The notes beneath the pieces are model-generated. The model worked only from the letters and a program-made list of their open reading frames with translations. It was not told the origin of the DNA and ran no database searches. From the NCBI GenBank assembly GCA_946886065.1, contig CAMPHU010000081.1, positions 1-18,189 on the forward strand: a stretch of DNA of 18,189 nucleotides. The letters are read 5' to 3'. The DNA is from an uncultured Massilia sp. (GTDB lineage: Bacteria > Pseudomonadota > Gammaproteobacteria > Burkholderiales > Burkholderiaceae). How positions within the stretch are numbered: position 1 is the first letter of the stretch; each line of letters starts with the position of its first letter. Both the position numbers and the translations under genes were made by a program. Shown piece by piece: positions 1-7,097 of this stretch.

Positions 1-109
1 ACAGCAGGTGGGCCAGCGCCTCGCGGTGGCGCTCGCTCATGAACAGGTAGCGCGGGTCGGGCGCGATCGAGAACGGGTCCTGCTTCAGCTGGAAGAAATG
101 TTGGTACAT
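1..109 (-). CDS. ExeA/GspA-family AAA ATPase, N-terminal fragment (runs off left edge)
   Basis: Only the first 36 codons lie in the window; the gene continues past base 1. The visible peptide begins MYQHFFQLKQDPFSIAPDPR and goes on with YLFMSERHREALAHLL. This is the characteristic opening of the ExeA/GspA family (an F-x-L-x-x-x-PF segment, then PDPR-[YF]L and the SERHREALAHL helix just before the Walker A loop). In this family the protein is an inner-membrane-linked AAA ATPase that in some species helps assemble the type II secretin through peptidoglycan. The ATP-binding motifs are outside the window, so function rests on the N-terminus alone. The ATG at 109 lies six bases after the stop of the small exported protein upstream (116), which suggests co-transcription. 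An AGGAC element sits about 11 bases before the start. Confidence 0.75.
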   Translation of the reverse strand, partial: MYQHFFQLKQDPFSIAPDPRYLFMSERHREALAHLL

Positions 110-115
110 GCGTCG

Positions 116-601
116 CTAGCGTCCTGGCGGCTGCGGTTTGAACTTCGCGCAGTATATTTTGCTTTTGTCATTCATGTACGCGATCGTGCTGCCGGGATTG
201 GACTTACGCAAGGGAAAAGTGGAACCGTCCTGGGCGCGGAAAGGTACGCCGGCGTGGGCGCGCACCGATTTTTCCAGCGCTTCCGGCGTGCTGTCGGTGA
301 CGGCGCCGACGAACACGATCTCGCTGCTATCGTCGCTGACCATCACTTCGCGCACCCTGGCGCCCCACAGGGTGGCGTCGGTGCGGAACCAGTACGCCCC
401 GCCTTCGCGCTTGTAGGACGGGCCGAAGGCCTGGGTCAGCCAGGAATGGAAATAGGCGCTGTCCAGCTGGCTGCGGCACAGCAGCGCGCTGCCGATCACG
501 GGGCCGAAGGTCGAGGGCGCCGCCTGCGCGTGTGCGCACGCCAGCCCGAGGGCGGCGCATGCAAGATGCTTGATGACTGCTCTGACCTGGTGACGGATCA
601 C
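116..601 (-). CDS. Small exported protein of unknown function
   Basis: I do not recognise this family. The reading frame is open from an ATG at 694, but that start gives a 40-residue non-hydrophobic leader. A GTG at 601 places a plausible signal peptide at the N-terminus (Arg/Lys/His-containing n-region, then LACAALGLACAHAQA with cleavage before APS). I therefore prefer 601, giving about 161 residues; no good Shine-Dalgarno supports either start. The mature part is about 130 residues, has two cysteines (in ALLCRSQL and IYCAKF) that could form a disulphide, and ends in a basic, proline-containing tail (KFKPQPPGR). The segment AYFHSWLTQAFGPSYKREGGAYWF is rich in aromatics. It is the upstream partner of the ExeA-like ATPase gene, separated by six bases, so it may act in the envelope; that is inference only. 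Confidence 0.55.
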   Translation of the reverse strand: MIRHQVRAVIKHLACAALGLACAHAQAAPSTFGPVIGSALLCRSQLDSAYFHSWLTQAFGPSYKREGGAYWFRTDATLWGARVREVMVSDDSSEIVFVGAVTDSTPEALEKSVRAHAGVPFRAQDGSTFPLRKSNPGSTIAYMNDKSKIYCAKFKPQPPGR

Positions 602-800
602 GGAAGGGGCTCGTTCGACAATGCTCCCATTATGGGCCAAGCGGGGCGCGATGGCGACAGGCGGGCCTCGACAGCCCGGCAGCTCATCGCGCAATTTTGC
701 GTTTTACACCACGTTTTCGTAGGTCTGTCGTTTTATGCGCGCAGCGCGGCCCGCCCTGCCCTATCGTTCAGTCTCCCCCGATCCTGTCGCCCAGAACACG

Positions 801-2150
801 ATGAACACCGCCCTCAAGCACTCCCTCCTGGCCGCCGCCGTCAGCGCCGGCTTCCTTGCCACCCAGGCCAGCCATGCCGAACCGCCGGCCGGCACGGTGA
901 CCGAACAGCGCACGGTCGGCGCCTTCAGCGCGATCGAACTGTCCGGCCCCTACCACGTGGTGGTGAATGCCCAGGGCCGCCCGGGCATCGAGCTGAGCGG
1001 CGAGCGCAAGCAGCTCGAGGAGGTCGAGACCGTCCTGCGCGGCAATACCCTGGTGGTGCGCCCTGTCGAGCGCAACGGCTTCAATTTCAGCTTCGGCAAG
1101 CGCCGCGACAGCGTCGTCATCCACATCACCGCCGCCCAGCTCGGCAGCCTCAAGATGTCCGGCAGCGGCGACGTCGAGCTCGACCACGTGAGCGGCGACC
1201 GCTTCGCCCTCAGCATCGACGGCCCCGGCGACCTGGAAGCCTCGGGCGCGGTGCGCGAGCTGAGCGTGCGCGTGAGCGGCAGCGGCGACGCCGACTTGCA
1301 CCGGATCAAGGCGGCCAACGTCGAACTGAGCATGTCCGGTCCCGGCGACGTGCACTTGTCCGGCGTGGGCAACGAACTGGTGGCCAACCTGAGCGGCTCG
1401 GGCGACCTCGAAGGCGACGACCTGCGCCTGGCGCGCCTGCACGCCCGCCTGAGCGGCCCGGGCGGCATGAAGCTGAACGGCAGCAGCCGCGAAGTGCGCG
1501 CCGAAGTCAGCGGTTCGGGCGACTTCCAGGCCTGCTCGCTGGCGGCGGAAACCGTGAGCACGGTGCAGCACGGCCCGGGCAATGCCTGCGTGGGCGGCGC
1601 CATCCGCAAGCTCGACGCCCTGATTACCGGCTCGGGCGAACTGAATGCGGCCGGCCTGCAGGCGAAAACGGCCGTGGTGCGCATGGACGGGCCGGGCAAC
1701 GCCACCCTCAGCGGCACGGTGGGCGAGCTGAATGCGATCCTCACCGGCTCGGGCGACCTGGACGCCGAAGAATTGAAGGTCAGGAAGGCCGTCGTCAAGA
1801 GCCAGGGGCCTGGCACGGTGGAGCTGGCCCAGGTGGAAGACACCCTGGACGGCGAGCTGCGCGGCTCGGGCGACCTGACCGCGACCATGTCCGGCAAGCG
1901 CCTGCTGCTCAAGATGAGCGGACCGGGCAGCGCCCACATCGACGGCAAGGTCGATCTGGTGCGCGCCCAGTGCAGCGGTTCGGGCAGCCTGGAAGGCCGC
2001 AAGCTGACGGCCGGGCGCGCCGACATCGCGGTGCGTGGGCCGGGCACGGCCGCCGTCAACGTCGCCGGCCGCGAGCGCCGCCAGGGCGCCCAACTGCTGG
2101 TGGTCGACCGCAGCGGCAGCCGGCAGTCGGCGCAGTACGCGCCGCAGTAA
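801..2150 (+). CDS. Exported DUF2807 / GIN-domain beta-repeat protein
   Basis: The 449-residue product has a clear Sec signal peptide (residues 1-26, ending ASHA before EPP), so the ATG at 801 is preferred over the in-frame ATG at 735, which would add 22 non-hydrophobic residues. Residues 35-110 match the opening of the DUF2807 (putative auto-transporter adhesin, head GIN domain) family: TVGAFSAIELSGPYHVVV, then a hydrophobic strand pattern. From residue 121 to 415 the chain is a right-handed beta-helix-like repeat with 16 turns of 19-20 residues, each marked by GSG or GPG. The family is exported to the periplasm or cell surface; its molecular role is not established. It is a single-gene unit, divergent from the gene at 601 and convergent with the histidine kinase. 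It is about twice the length I expect for common family members. No strong ribosome binding site is visible. Confidence 0.85.
   Translation: MNTALKHSLLAAAVSAGFLATQASHAEPPAGTVTEQRTVGAFSAIELSGPYHVVVNAQGRPGIELSGERKQLEEVETVLRGNTLVVRPVERNGFNFSFGKRRDSVVIHITAAQLGSLKMSGSGDVELDHVSGDRFALSIDGPGDLEASGAVRELSVRVSGSGDADLHRIKAANVELSMSGPGDVHLSGVGNELVANLSGSGDLEGDDLRLARLHARLSGPGGMKLNGSSREVRAEVSGSGDFQACSLAAETVSTVQHGPGNACVGGAIRKLDALITGSGELNAAGLQAKTAVVRMDGPGNATLSGTVGELNAILTGSGDLDAEELKVRKAVVKSQGPGTVELAQVEDTLDGELRGSGDLTATMSGKRLLLKMSGPGSAHIDGKVDLVRAQCSGSGSLEGRKLTAGRADIAVRGPGTAAVNVAGRERRQGAQLLVVDRSGSRQSAQYAPQ
1161..2045 (+). repeat. Coding repeat: 16 beta turns with alternating GSG and GPG corners
   Basis: Within the DUF2807 protein, GSG triplets start at residues 121, 160, 199, 238, 277, 316, 355 and 393. 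GPG triplets start at 141, 180, 219, 258, 297, 336, 374 and 413. The spacing is 20 residues from GSG to GPG and 19 from GPG to GSG, except near the end (355 to 374 is 19, 393 to 413 is 20). The unit is therefore a 39-residue double turn repeated eight times. At DNA level only the corner codons are well conserved; the strands between them have diverged. Confidence 0.9.
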
Positions 2151-2161
2151 GAGACGTATTT

Positions 2162-2188
2162 CCGCCGCCGATTCGCCTCAGGCGGCGG
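2162..2188. terminator. GC-rich hairpin between convergent genes
   Basis: CCGCCGCC (2162-2169) and GGCGGCGG (2181-2188) form a perfect 8-bp stem with an 11-base loop that includes the kinase stop codon. It lies between the convergent stops at 2150 and 2178. There is no real T-tract on either side (only AAATACG follows on the minus strand), so it may slow polymerase or simply reflect Ala-rich coding sequence. Confidence 0.35.
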
Positions 2189-4709
2189 CGGCCTCCGCCA
2201 GCACCGCCTGTACCTCGGCCGGCTGCGCCGGCTTGAGCAGGTGATGATCGAAGCCGGCCGCGCGCGAGCGCGCCCGGTCCTCGGCCGCGCCCCATCCGGT
2301 CAGCGCGGCCAGCAGCACTCCCTCCATTCCCGGCAGTTCGCGCATGCGGCGCGCCGCTTCGTAGCCGTCCATGCGCGGCATGCCGATGTCCAGGAACACC
2401 AGCTCCGGCTGGAAACCGGCCGCCACCTCGAGCGCGTTGACGCCGTCGTAGGCGGTGCGGGTCTCGTGCCCGGCCATCTGCAGCAGCGCACAAAGCGAGT
2501 CGGCCGCATCCAGGTTGTCGTCCGCCACCAGCACGCGCAGGCGCCGGCCCGCGCCTGCGGTCTGCGGCTGTTCGCTGCGATGGCCGGAATCGGCCGCCGG
2601 CGCCGCCAGCGGCAGGCGCACCGTGAAGCGGCTGCCCTGCCCCGGCCCCGCGCTGGCCGCCGTCGCCGAGCCGCCATGCAGCTCCACCAGGCGGCGCACC
2701 AGCGACAGCCCGATGCCCAGGCCGCCGGCCGAGCGGTCGATGCTGCGCGCCACCTGCGAGAACATGTCGAATACCGCCCCCAGCGATTCCGGCGCGATGC
2801 CGATGCCGTTGTCCGCCACCTCCACCTCGGCGGCGCCGTCCACCGCGCGCGCCGTGACGGCGATGTGCCCGCCGGCCGGCGTGTACTTGGCCGCGTTCGA
2901 CAGCAGGTTGCTGAGCACCTGGCTGATGCGCACCGCATCGGCCTCGATCGGCAGCGGCGCCTCCGGCAGTTCCAGGTCCAGGGTGTGGCCGGCGCCGTCG
3001 ATCAGCGGCTGGCTGGTCTCGACCGCGGTGCCGATCACCTCGCGCAGGTCGACCAGGCTCTGTTGCAGCACCAGCTTGCCGCTCGAGACGCGCGCGATGT
3101 CGAGGAGGTCGTTGATCAGGTGGACCATATGGTTCACCTGGCGCTCCATCATCTCGCGCACGCGCAGGGTCACGGCCGGGCTGGCGCTCATGCGCAGGAT
3201 CTCCAGGCCGTTCCTCACCGGCGCCAGCGGATTGCGCAGCTCGTGCGCGAGCGTGGCCAGGAATTCCGACTTGCGCCGGTCGGCGTCGCGCAGGGCTTCG
3301 GTCGAACGCACCCGCTCTATGTGGGCCCAGCAGCGCTCGACCACCGCCTCGACCAGCGCGATCTCGCCCGCGCTCCAGGCGCGCGGCCGGTCCTGGTGCA
3401 CGGCCATCATGGCCACCAGCTTGCCGCCCTTCACCAGGGGGCAGCAAATGATGGCCTTGATGCCGATCTGGTTGAACATCTCGAAGCCGTCGCCCGAGGC
3501 CAGCTCGGCGTCGACATCGCCGATCAGGAGCGTGCGCCCGGTGCGCAGCTTGTCGCGGGCGCGCGAGCCGAACAGGTCGAGCGAGTACACGCCGGCGGTC
3601 GAGACCGCGCCCGGCACGGTCCAGTCGTGGCGGATGGTGAAGCGGTCGTTGTCCGGCTCCAGGTCGGCATAGGCCACGCGCGTGACGCCCAGGTGCTCGC
3701 CCAGCAGCCGCGTGGCTTCCTCCATGATGGCTTTCGGCTCGGCCGCGATGCGGGTCGCCTCGCCGATGGCGTCCAGCAGGCGCAGGCGCTCCTCGACCTG
3801 GCGCCGTTCGGTGATGTCGGCGCCGGTGGCGGCCACCGAGAGCAGCTCGCCGCGCGCGCCGGTCACCGGCGTGAACACGACATCGGTCCAGCGCCGGCTG
3901 CCGTCGGCGATGAAATACGGCAGTTCGTGGCGCACGGTTTCCCCTTGGGCGGCGCTGGCCATGCTCGCGCGGACGGTGTCCATCAGCGGCGCCGAGCGGT
4001 TCCACCAGCCGCATTCCCAGAACGGCCGGCCCAGCACATCGTCGCGCCGGTAGCCGCAGGCATCCAGGGCGACCTGGTTGACTGCCAGCACCCGGCCGTC
4101 GAGCGACATCAGGGCCGCGTAATGGGTGCCCTGCTCGAAGAAGGTGCGGAACAGCGCATTGGCCTCGGCCGTGACCAGCGCGGCGTCGCGCTCCTGCAGC
4201 GACACCATCTTGTTGGTGGTTTCGGCGCACACGCAGAACACGCCCGCCACGCTGCCATCCTCGCCGCGCAAGGGCGTGGCCGAATACGAGGCGTACATCT
4301 CCTCCGCATAGCCGTTGCGGCGCAGGACGAACAGGCGGTCTTCGCCATGGGCCGGCTGGCCCGCCATGGCGCTTGCCAGCATCGGACCGACCTGCTCCCA
4401 GACGTCGTGCCAGACCTCGGCGAAGGGCCGGCCCAGCACCTGCCCGGGATGCGCGGCGCGGGCGCCGAGGATGTCGCGGTAGCCGTCGTTGAACAGCAGC
4501 TGCAGTCCGGCGCCCCAGGCGATGTACATCGGCTGGGTGGAGCCCAGCATGATGCCGACCGCGGTGCGCAGCGGCTGCGGCCAGTGCGCCATGGGGCCGA
4601 GCGGGGAGGCGCTCCAGTCCGTGGCGCGCAGCAGCGCGCCCATGGCGCCGCCGCCGGCGGCAAAGTCGAGGCGCGGATCGCGATCGCTCGCGGACGGGGG
4701 ATGCTGCAT
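2178..4709 (-). CDS. Soluble hybrid sensor histidine kinase (PAS-PAS-GAF-HisKA-HATPase-REC)
   Basis: The 843-residue protein has no signal peptide or membrane segment, so it should sense a cytoplasmic cue. Domain order: PAS-like at about 25-165 (DWSASPLGPM, NDGYRDILG), a second PAS at about 185-305 (ALMSLDGRVLAVNQ, then GADITERRQVEERL), and GAF at about 310-465 (IIKAI-CCPLVKGGKLVAMMAVHQ type ending). HisKA at 478-545 carries the phospho-acceptor His489 in SEFLATLAHELRNPLAP. HATPase has the N box (Asn605, NLLSNAAKYTP), D box DNGIGI (633-638) and G2 box GGLGIGL (663-669). The C-terminal receiver (724-840) keeps Asp730/731, phospho-acceptor Asp774 in FLDIGMP, Thr804 and Lys826. All catalytic residues are present, so it should be active. 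No partner response regulator or output gene adjoins it; phosphotransfer may go to a distant protein. The ATG at 4709 lacks a strong Shine-Dalgarno. The signal sensed cannot be told from sequence. Confidence 0.93.
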   Translation of the reverse strand: MQHPPSASDRDPRLDFAAGGGAMGALLRATDWSASPLGPMAHWPQPLRTAVGIMLGSTQPMYIAWGAGLQLLFNDGYRDILGARAAHPGQVLGRPFAEVWHDVWEQVGPMLASAMAGQPAHGEDRLFVLRRNGYAEEMYASYSATPLRGEDGSVAGVFCVCAETTNKMVSLQERDAALVTAEANALFRTFFEQGTHYAALMSLDGRVLAVNQVALDACGYRRDDVLGRPFWECGWWNRSAPLMDTVRASMASAAQGETVRHELPYFIADGSRRWTDVVFTPVTGARGELLSVAATGADITERRQVEERLRLLDAIGEATRIAAEPKAIMEEATRLLGEHLGVTRVAYADLEPDNDRFTIRHDWTVPGAVSTAGVYSLDLFGSRARDKLRTGRTLLIGDVDAELASGDGFEMFNQIGIKAIICCPLVKGGKLVAMMAVHQDRPRAWSAGEIALVEAVVERCWAHIERVRSTEALRDADRRKSEFLATLAHELRNPLAPVRNGLEILRMSASPAVTLRVREMMERQVNHMVHLINDLLDIARVSSGKLVLQQSLVDLREVIGTAVETSQPLIDGAGHTLDLELPEAPLPIEADAVRISQVLSNLLSNAAKYTPAGGHIAVTARAVDGAAEVEVADNGIGIAPESLGAVFDMFSQVARSIDRSAGGLGIGLSLVRRLVELHGGSATAASAGPGQGSRFTVRLPLAAPAADSGHRSEQPQTAGAGRRLRVLVADDNLDAADSLCALLQMAGHETRTAYDGVNALEVAAGFQPELVFLDIGMPRMDGYEAARRMRELPGMEGVLLAALTGWGAAEDRARSRAAGFDHHLLKPAQPAEVQAVLAEAAAA

Positions 4710-4810
4710 CGTGTTCTGGTTCCGTTAATCAATGCCTGCCGGGTAGCGCAGACGCCCGGAACGATAACACTTTCACCAGAAACGCGTTGCCGCCCTGCCC
4801 TCCCGCGCCC

Positions 4811-5650
4811 TTATGTCGCCTGGCGCTGGAACCAGTGGCGGCTGGCCTCGTCCGCCGGGAAGAAGGTTTCCAGGCGCAGCTCGTGCACGGTGACGTCGTG
4901 CGGCGTGCCGAGCGTGGTGATGGCCGTGAACAGGTTCAGCTCCACCCCGTCCTTGCGCAGGCTGAGCGGCAGGAAAGGCAGCGCCAGCCGGTCCAGGTTG
5001 GGCTGCGCGGCCGCTTCGGCGATGCCGGGCAGTGCCGTCAGCTCGTCCAGCAGCCGGGCCGCCTCGCTGCCCGGGCCGTCGCCCATGGCTTCGCGCTGCA
5101 CCCAGTGCAGCAGGTCGGCGCAGACCAGCTGCCAGTTGACCAGCGCGGGCCGCAGGCCATGCGGGTCGAGCGTCGCCCGCAGCACGTTGATCGACCCGTC
5201 GCGCGGGATCGGCGCGTGCTCCGGCATGCCGAGGAAGAAGCGCAGCATGCGCGCCGCGGGGTCGTTGAGCATGACCAGGTTCCACAGGCGGTCGACCACC
5301 AGGGCCGGATACGGCGCCTGCTGCTGCAGCATGAAGTCGAGGGCTTGCTTGACCGCGGCCAGGTCCGGGTCCGACAGGCTGCGCTCGCGGTAGGCCGGCG
5401 CGAAGCCGGCCGCCAGCAGCATCGCGTTGCGCTGGCGCAGCGGGATGTCCAGCACCAGCCCGAGCTTGAGGATCAGGTCCTTGCCGGGCTGGGCACGGCC
5501 GGTTTCGAGGAAGCTCAGGTGGCGCTGCGAGATGCCGCTGTCCGCCGACAGGCGCAGCTGGCTGATGCCGCGCTTGCCGCGCCAGTAGCGCAGGGCCGCT
5601 GCGAAATCGCTGAAGTACTGCGCGCTTCCCGGGCTGACGGCGGTGTCCAT
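4811..5650 (-). CDS. XRE-family regulator with MmyB-like ligand-binding domain
   Basis: The 279-residue protein has an N-terminal helix-turn-helix of XRE type (about 15-72: LRYWRGKRGISQLRLSADSG, then ISQRHLSFLETGRAQPGKDL). From about 100 to 275 it matches the MmyB-like transcription-factor ligand-binding fold (YPALVVDRLWNLVMLNDPAA, RMLRFF, then NWQLVCADLL). MmyB-type regulators come from Streptomyces antibiotic clusters and are common as local regulators in Proteobacteria. It is the last gene of a three-gene minus-strand operon: the hydrolase stop at 5662 is 11 bases before this ATG. A good AGGAG lies six bases upstream of the start. Its location suggests control of the hydrolase/SnoaL pair and of itself, probably through the palindrome at 6968-6988. 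The ligand is unknown. Confidence 0.92.
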   Translation of the reverse strand: MDTAVSPGSAQYFSDFAAALRYWRGKRGISQLRLSADSGISQRHLSFLETGRAQPGKDLILKLGLVLDIPLRQRNAMLLAAGFAPAYRERSLSDPDLAAVKQALDFMLQQQAPYPALVVDRLWNLVMLNDPAARMLRFFLGMPEHAPIPRDGSINVLRATLDPHGLRPALVNWQLVCADLLHWVQREAMGDGPGSEAARLLDELTALPGIAEAAAQPNLDRLALPFLPLSLRKDGVELNLFTAITTLGTPHDVTVHELRLETFFPADEASRHWFQRQAT

Positions 5651-5661
5651 GCTTTCTCCTT

Positions 5662-6528
5662 TTACTGATCCAGCCGATTGTGGCTGATCGATGCGATGAA
5701 CTCAAGCAGGTCGGCATTGACCCGGTCGCGGTGGGTCAGGAACATGCCGTGCGGCGCGTCCTCGTACAGCTTGAGGGTGGCGTCCGGCAGCAGGCGCGCG
5801 GTCGGGTGCGCGGTCAGGCCGGGCGGCGCGCTGGCGTCGCGGCCGCCGGCGACCAGGAGCACCGGCACACCGACCCGCGCCAGGTCCGGGCGGAAGTCCT
5901 CCTGCGCCAGCGCGCGGTTGCATTCGCACAGCGCGTGCAGCGAAGCGCTCATGGCCATGGTGCGCAGCCAGGCCCTGGTGCTCTCGCCGGCTCCCGGCAC
6001 GAAGGGCTCCATGTTCTCGTCGATCCAGCCGGCGAAGTCGTGCACCAGCTGGCGCCGCACTGCCGCGCACAGTTCGCCGGCCATGCCGTCCGGGTTGTCC
6101 GGGGTCTGCAGGAGGTAGGGCGTCATCGGCGCCAGCAGGGCCGCGCCACGGATGCGCGCGCCGCCATGGCGGCTGAGGTAGCGCACGATCTCGCCGCAGG
6201 CCATCGAGTGGCCGACCAGGGTCACGCCCGCGAGGTCCAGGGCGTCGATCACGGCCGCGATGTCGTCGGCCAGGGTGTCGAAGTCGTAGCCGCGCCCCGG
6301 GTCGGACGAGCGGCCATGGCCGCGGCGGTCGAAGGCGATCACGCGGTAGCCCGCCTCCAGCAGGGCCATCATCTGGATATTCCACGAATCCGAAGGCAGC
6401 GCCCAGCTGGCCACGAACAGCACCGGCTTGCCCGTCCCCCAGTCGCGGTAGAACAGGTCGGCGCCCGACTTGGTGCGCACGGTATTCGGGGTGCCGCACA
6501 GGGCGCCGTAAGGAACTAGCGGGGTCAT
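5662..6528 (-). CDS. Alpha/beta hydrolase, non-heme chloroperoxidase-like subgroup
   Basis: The 288-residue cytoplasmic protein has the alpha/beta hydrolase fold. The likely triad is Ser108 (in VGHSMACGEIVRYL), Asp231 (in VAGGRDASAPP) and His260 (in EDAPHGMFLTH). The strand and oxyanion segment VLFVASWALPSDSW precedes DRRGHGRSSDP. The overall pattern resembles bacterial perhydrolases/chloroperoxidases and esterases, where the cofactor-free triad hydrolyses esters or forms peracids. The nucleophile elbow reads GHSMA, with Ala where GxSxG is usual; small residues are tolerated there. The start at 6528 is chosen because AGGAG lies seven bases upstream and homology begins just after it; the frame is open further upstream but overlaps the SnoaL gene. 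It follows the SnoaL gene by 11 bases and precedes the XRE gene by 11. The substrate is not predictable. Confidence 0.9.
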   Translation of the reverse strand: MTPLVPYGALCGTPNTVRTKSGADLFYRDWGTGKPVLFVASWALPSDSWNIQMMALLEAGYRVIAFDRRGHGRSSDPGRGYDFDTLADDIAAVIDALDLAGVTLVGHSMACGEIVRYLSRHGGARIRGAALLAPMTPYLLQTPDNPDGMAGELCAAVRRQLVHDFAGWIDENMEPFVPGAGESTRAWLRTMAMSASLHALCECNRALAQEDFRPDLARVGVPVLLVAGGRDASAPPGLTAHPTARLLPDATLKLYEDAPHGMFLTHRDRVNADLLEFIASISHNRLDQ

Positions 6529-6539
6529 GGCGTTCTCCT

Positions 6540-6899
6540 TCAGGCGACGTGGTCGAGGAAGCCGGTGACGGTCGCCAGGCGGCCGTCGCTGCTCAGGGTG
6601 GCGACATCGAGGCCACGCGCCGCGACCTTCCCGTCGGGGCCGCTCAGGGTCCAGGAAAAGCGCACCACGTCGTTGTGGCCGTCCGGCGTGCCGCTCAGTT
6701 CGAAACGGTGGCCCGGGAAGTGCTGCTGGGCGCCGGCGATCAGGCCGTCGATGCCGTCGTGGCCGGCGCCCTGCATCATGGGATCGAGGTAGCGTGCGTG
6801 GGGAGCGAACAGTGCGGCCACCAGGGCGCGGCGGGCGGCGGCGTCGCGTTCGTTCCAGGCGCTGAGGTAGTGCTGGGCGATCGAGTGTGCGTGTTCCAT
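6540..6899 (-). CDS. SnoaL-like / NTF2-fold protein
   Basis: The 119-residue product has the helix-first NTF2-like layout: HSIAQHYLSAWNERDAAARR (residues 5-24), LFAPHARYLDPMM (30-42), then HDGIDGLIAGAQQHFPGHRF, and later strands DVVRFSWTLSGPDG and ATLSSDGRLATVTGFLD. This matches the SnoaL-like polyketide-cyclase/nuclear-transport-factor fold, a small alpha+beta barrel that binds ligands or catalyses isomerisations in different members. Family members of this size are often annotated only as SnoaL-like. The ATG at 6899 is chosen over the upstream ATG at 7019 because CGGAGAAG lies just before it and the fold starts immediately; the upstream extension has no family character. It is the promoter-proximal gene of the operon with the hydrolase and XRE regulator. 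A catalytic role is not assigned. Confidence 0.82.
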   Translation of the reverse strand: MEHAHSIAQHYLSAWNERDAAARRALVAALFAPHARYLDPMMQGAGHDGIDGLIAGAQQHFPGHRFELSGTPDGHNDVVRFSWTLSGPDGKVAARGLDVATLSSDGRLATVTGFLDHVA

Positions 6900-6967
6900 G
6901 GTCTTCTCCGGTTGGTTGAGGGGTGTGTTCCAGTGCTTCCCATTCTCGGCAAACCGGTTCGCGCGGG

Positions 6968-6988
6968 CGATTACCTCCCAGGTAATCG
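6968..6988. promoter_or_regulatory. 21-bp perfect palindrome, probable operator of the SnoaL-hydrolase-XRE operon
   Basis: The arms CGATTACCT (6968-6976) and AGGTAATCG (6980-6988) are perfect reverse complements separated by CCC. The element lies 69 bases upstream of the SnoaL start, in the untranslated leader or just downstream of the leftward promoter, a normal place for a repressor site. The XRE protein of this operon is the obvious candidate to bind it; that is inference from position and symmetry. Confidence 0.65.
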
Positions 6989-6998
6989 AGGGCGTCGA

Positions 6999-7019
6999 CA
7001 ATACCAAAAACAATACCAA
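6999..7019. promoter_or_regulatory. Tandem CAATACCAA direct repeat (12-bp period)
   Basis: CAATACCAA occurs at 6999-7007 and again at 7011-7019. Read on the minus strand these are two TTGGTATTG elements, overlapping where the leftward promoter's -10 region would be expected (TATTGT). The core ATACC recurs as a second pair at 7095-7110, next to the nag -35. TTGGTAT resembles the half-site of HutC/NagR-type GntR operators (TGGTNTAGACCA), though here the elements are direct rather than inverted. Confidence 0.45.
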
Positions 7020-7045
7020 TTATTTTCCCTGAAAAATCAATCATT

Positions 7046-7097
7046 TATGCACATAACCTAGGGCTATCGAGGCATATCTGCAAAGGAAATGTGCATA
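7046..7097. promoter_or_regulatory. Widely spaced inverted repeat TATGCACAT / ATGTGCATA
   Basis: TATGCACAT (7046-7054) and ATGTGCATA (7089-7097) are perfect 9-bp reverse complements separated by 34 bases, 43 bp centre to centre or about four helical turns. The pair lies directly upstream of the nag -35. Such spacing suits two regulator dimers on the same DNA face or a small repression loop. No binding protein can be named. Confidence 0.4.

Noticed and set aside
1161..2045. Repeat array considered as a CRISPR or DNA satellite
   Set aside because: The periodicity is in codons (57-60 bases) with diverged DNA between the corners and is fully explained by the protein repeat.
768..2093. Long minus-strand open frame antisense to the DUF2807 gene
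   Set aside because: Its regular composition only mirrors the repeat in the sense gene; no start signal or family motif.
8..2236. A 742-codon plus-strand open frame across both leftmost genes
   Set aside because: Arg/Gly/Pro/Gln-rich shadow; it crosses the opposite-strand gene at 116-601 and runs out of frame through the DUF2807 gene, which has a signal peptide and clear repeats.
4710..4810. Terminator or regulatory element between the XRE and kinase genes
   Set aside because: No stem with T-tract and no good -35/-10 pair could be found in these 101 bases.
2241..5393. A 1050-codon plus-strand open frame
   Set aside because: It lies opposite the histidine kinase and XRE genes, is rich in Arg, His, Gln and Ala in low-complexity fashion, and shows no family motifs. 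It is a GC-bias shadow frame.
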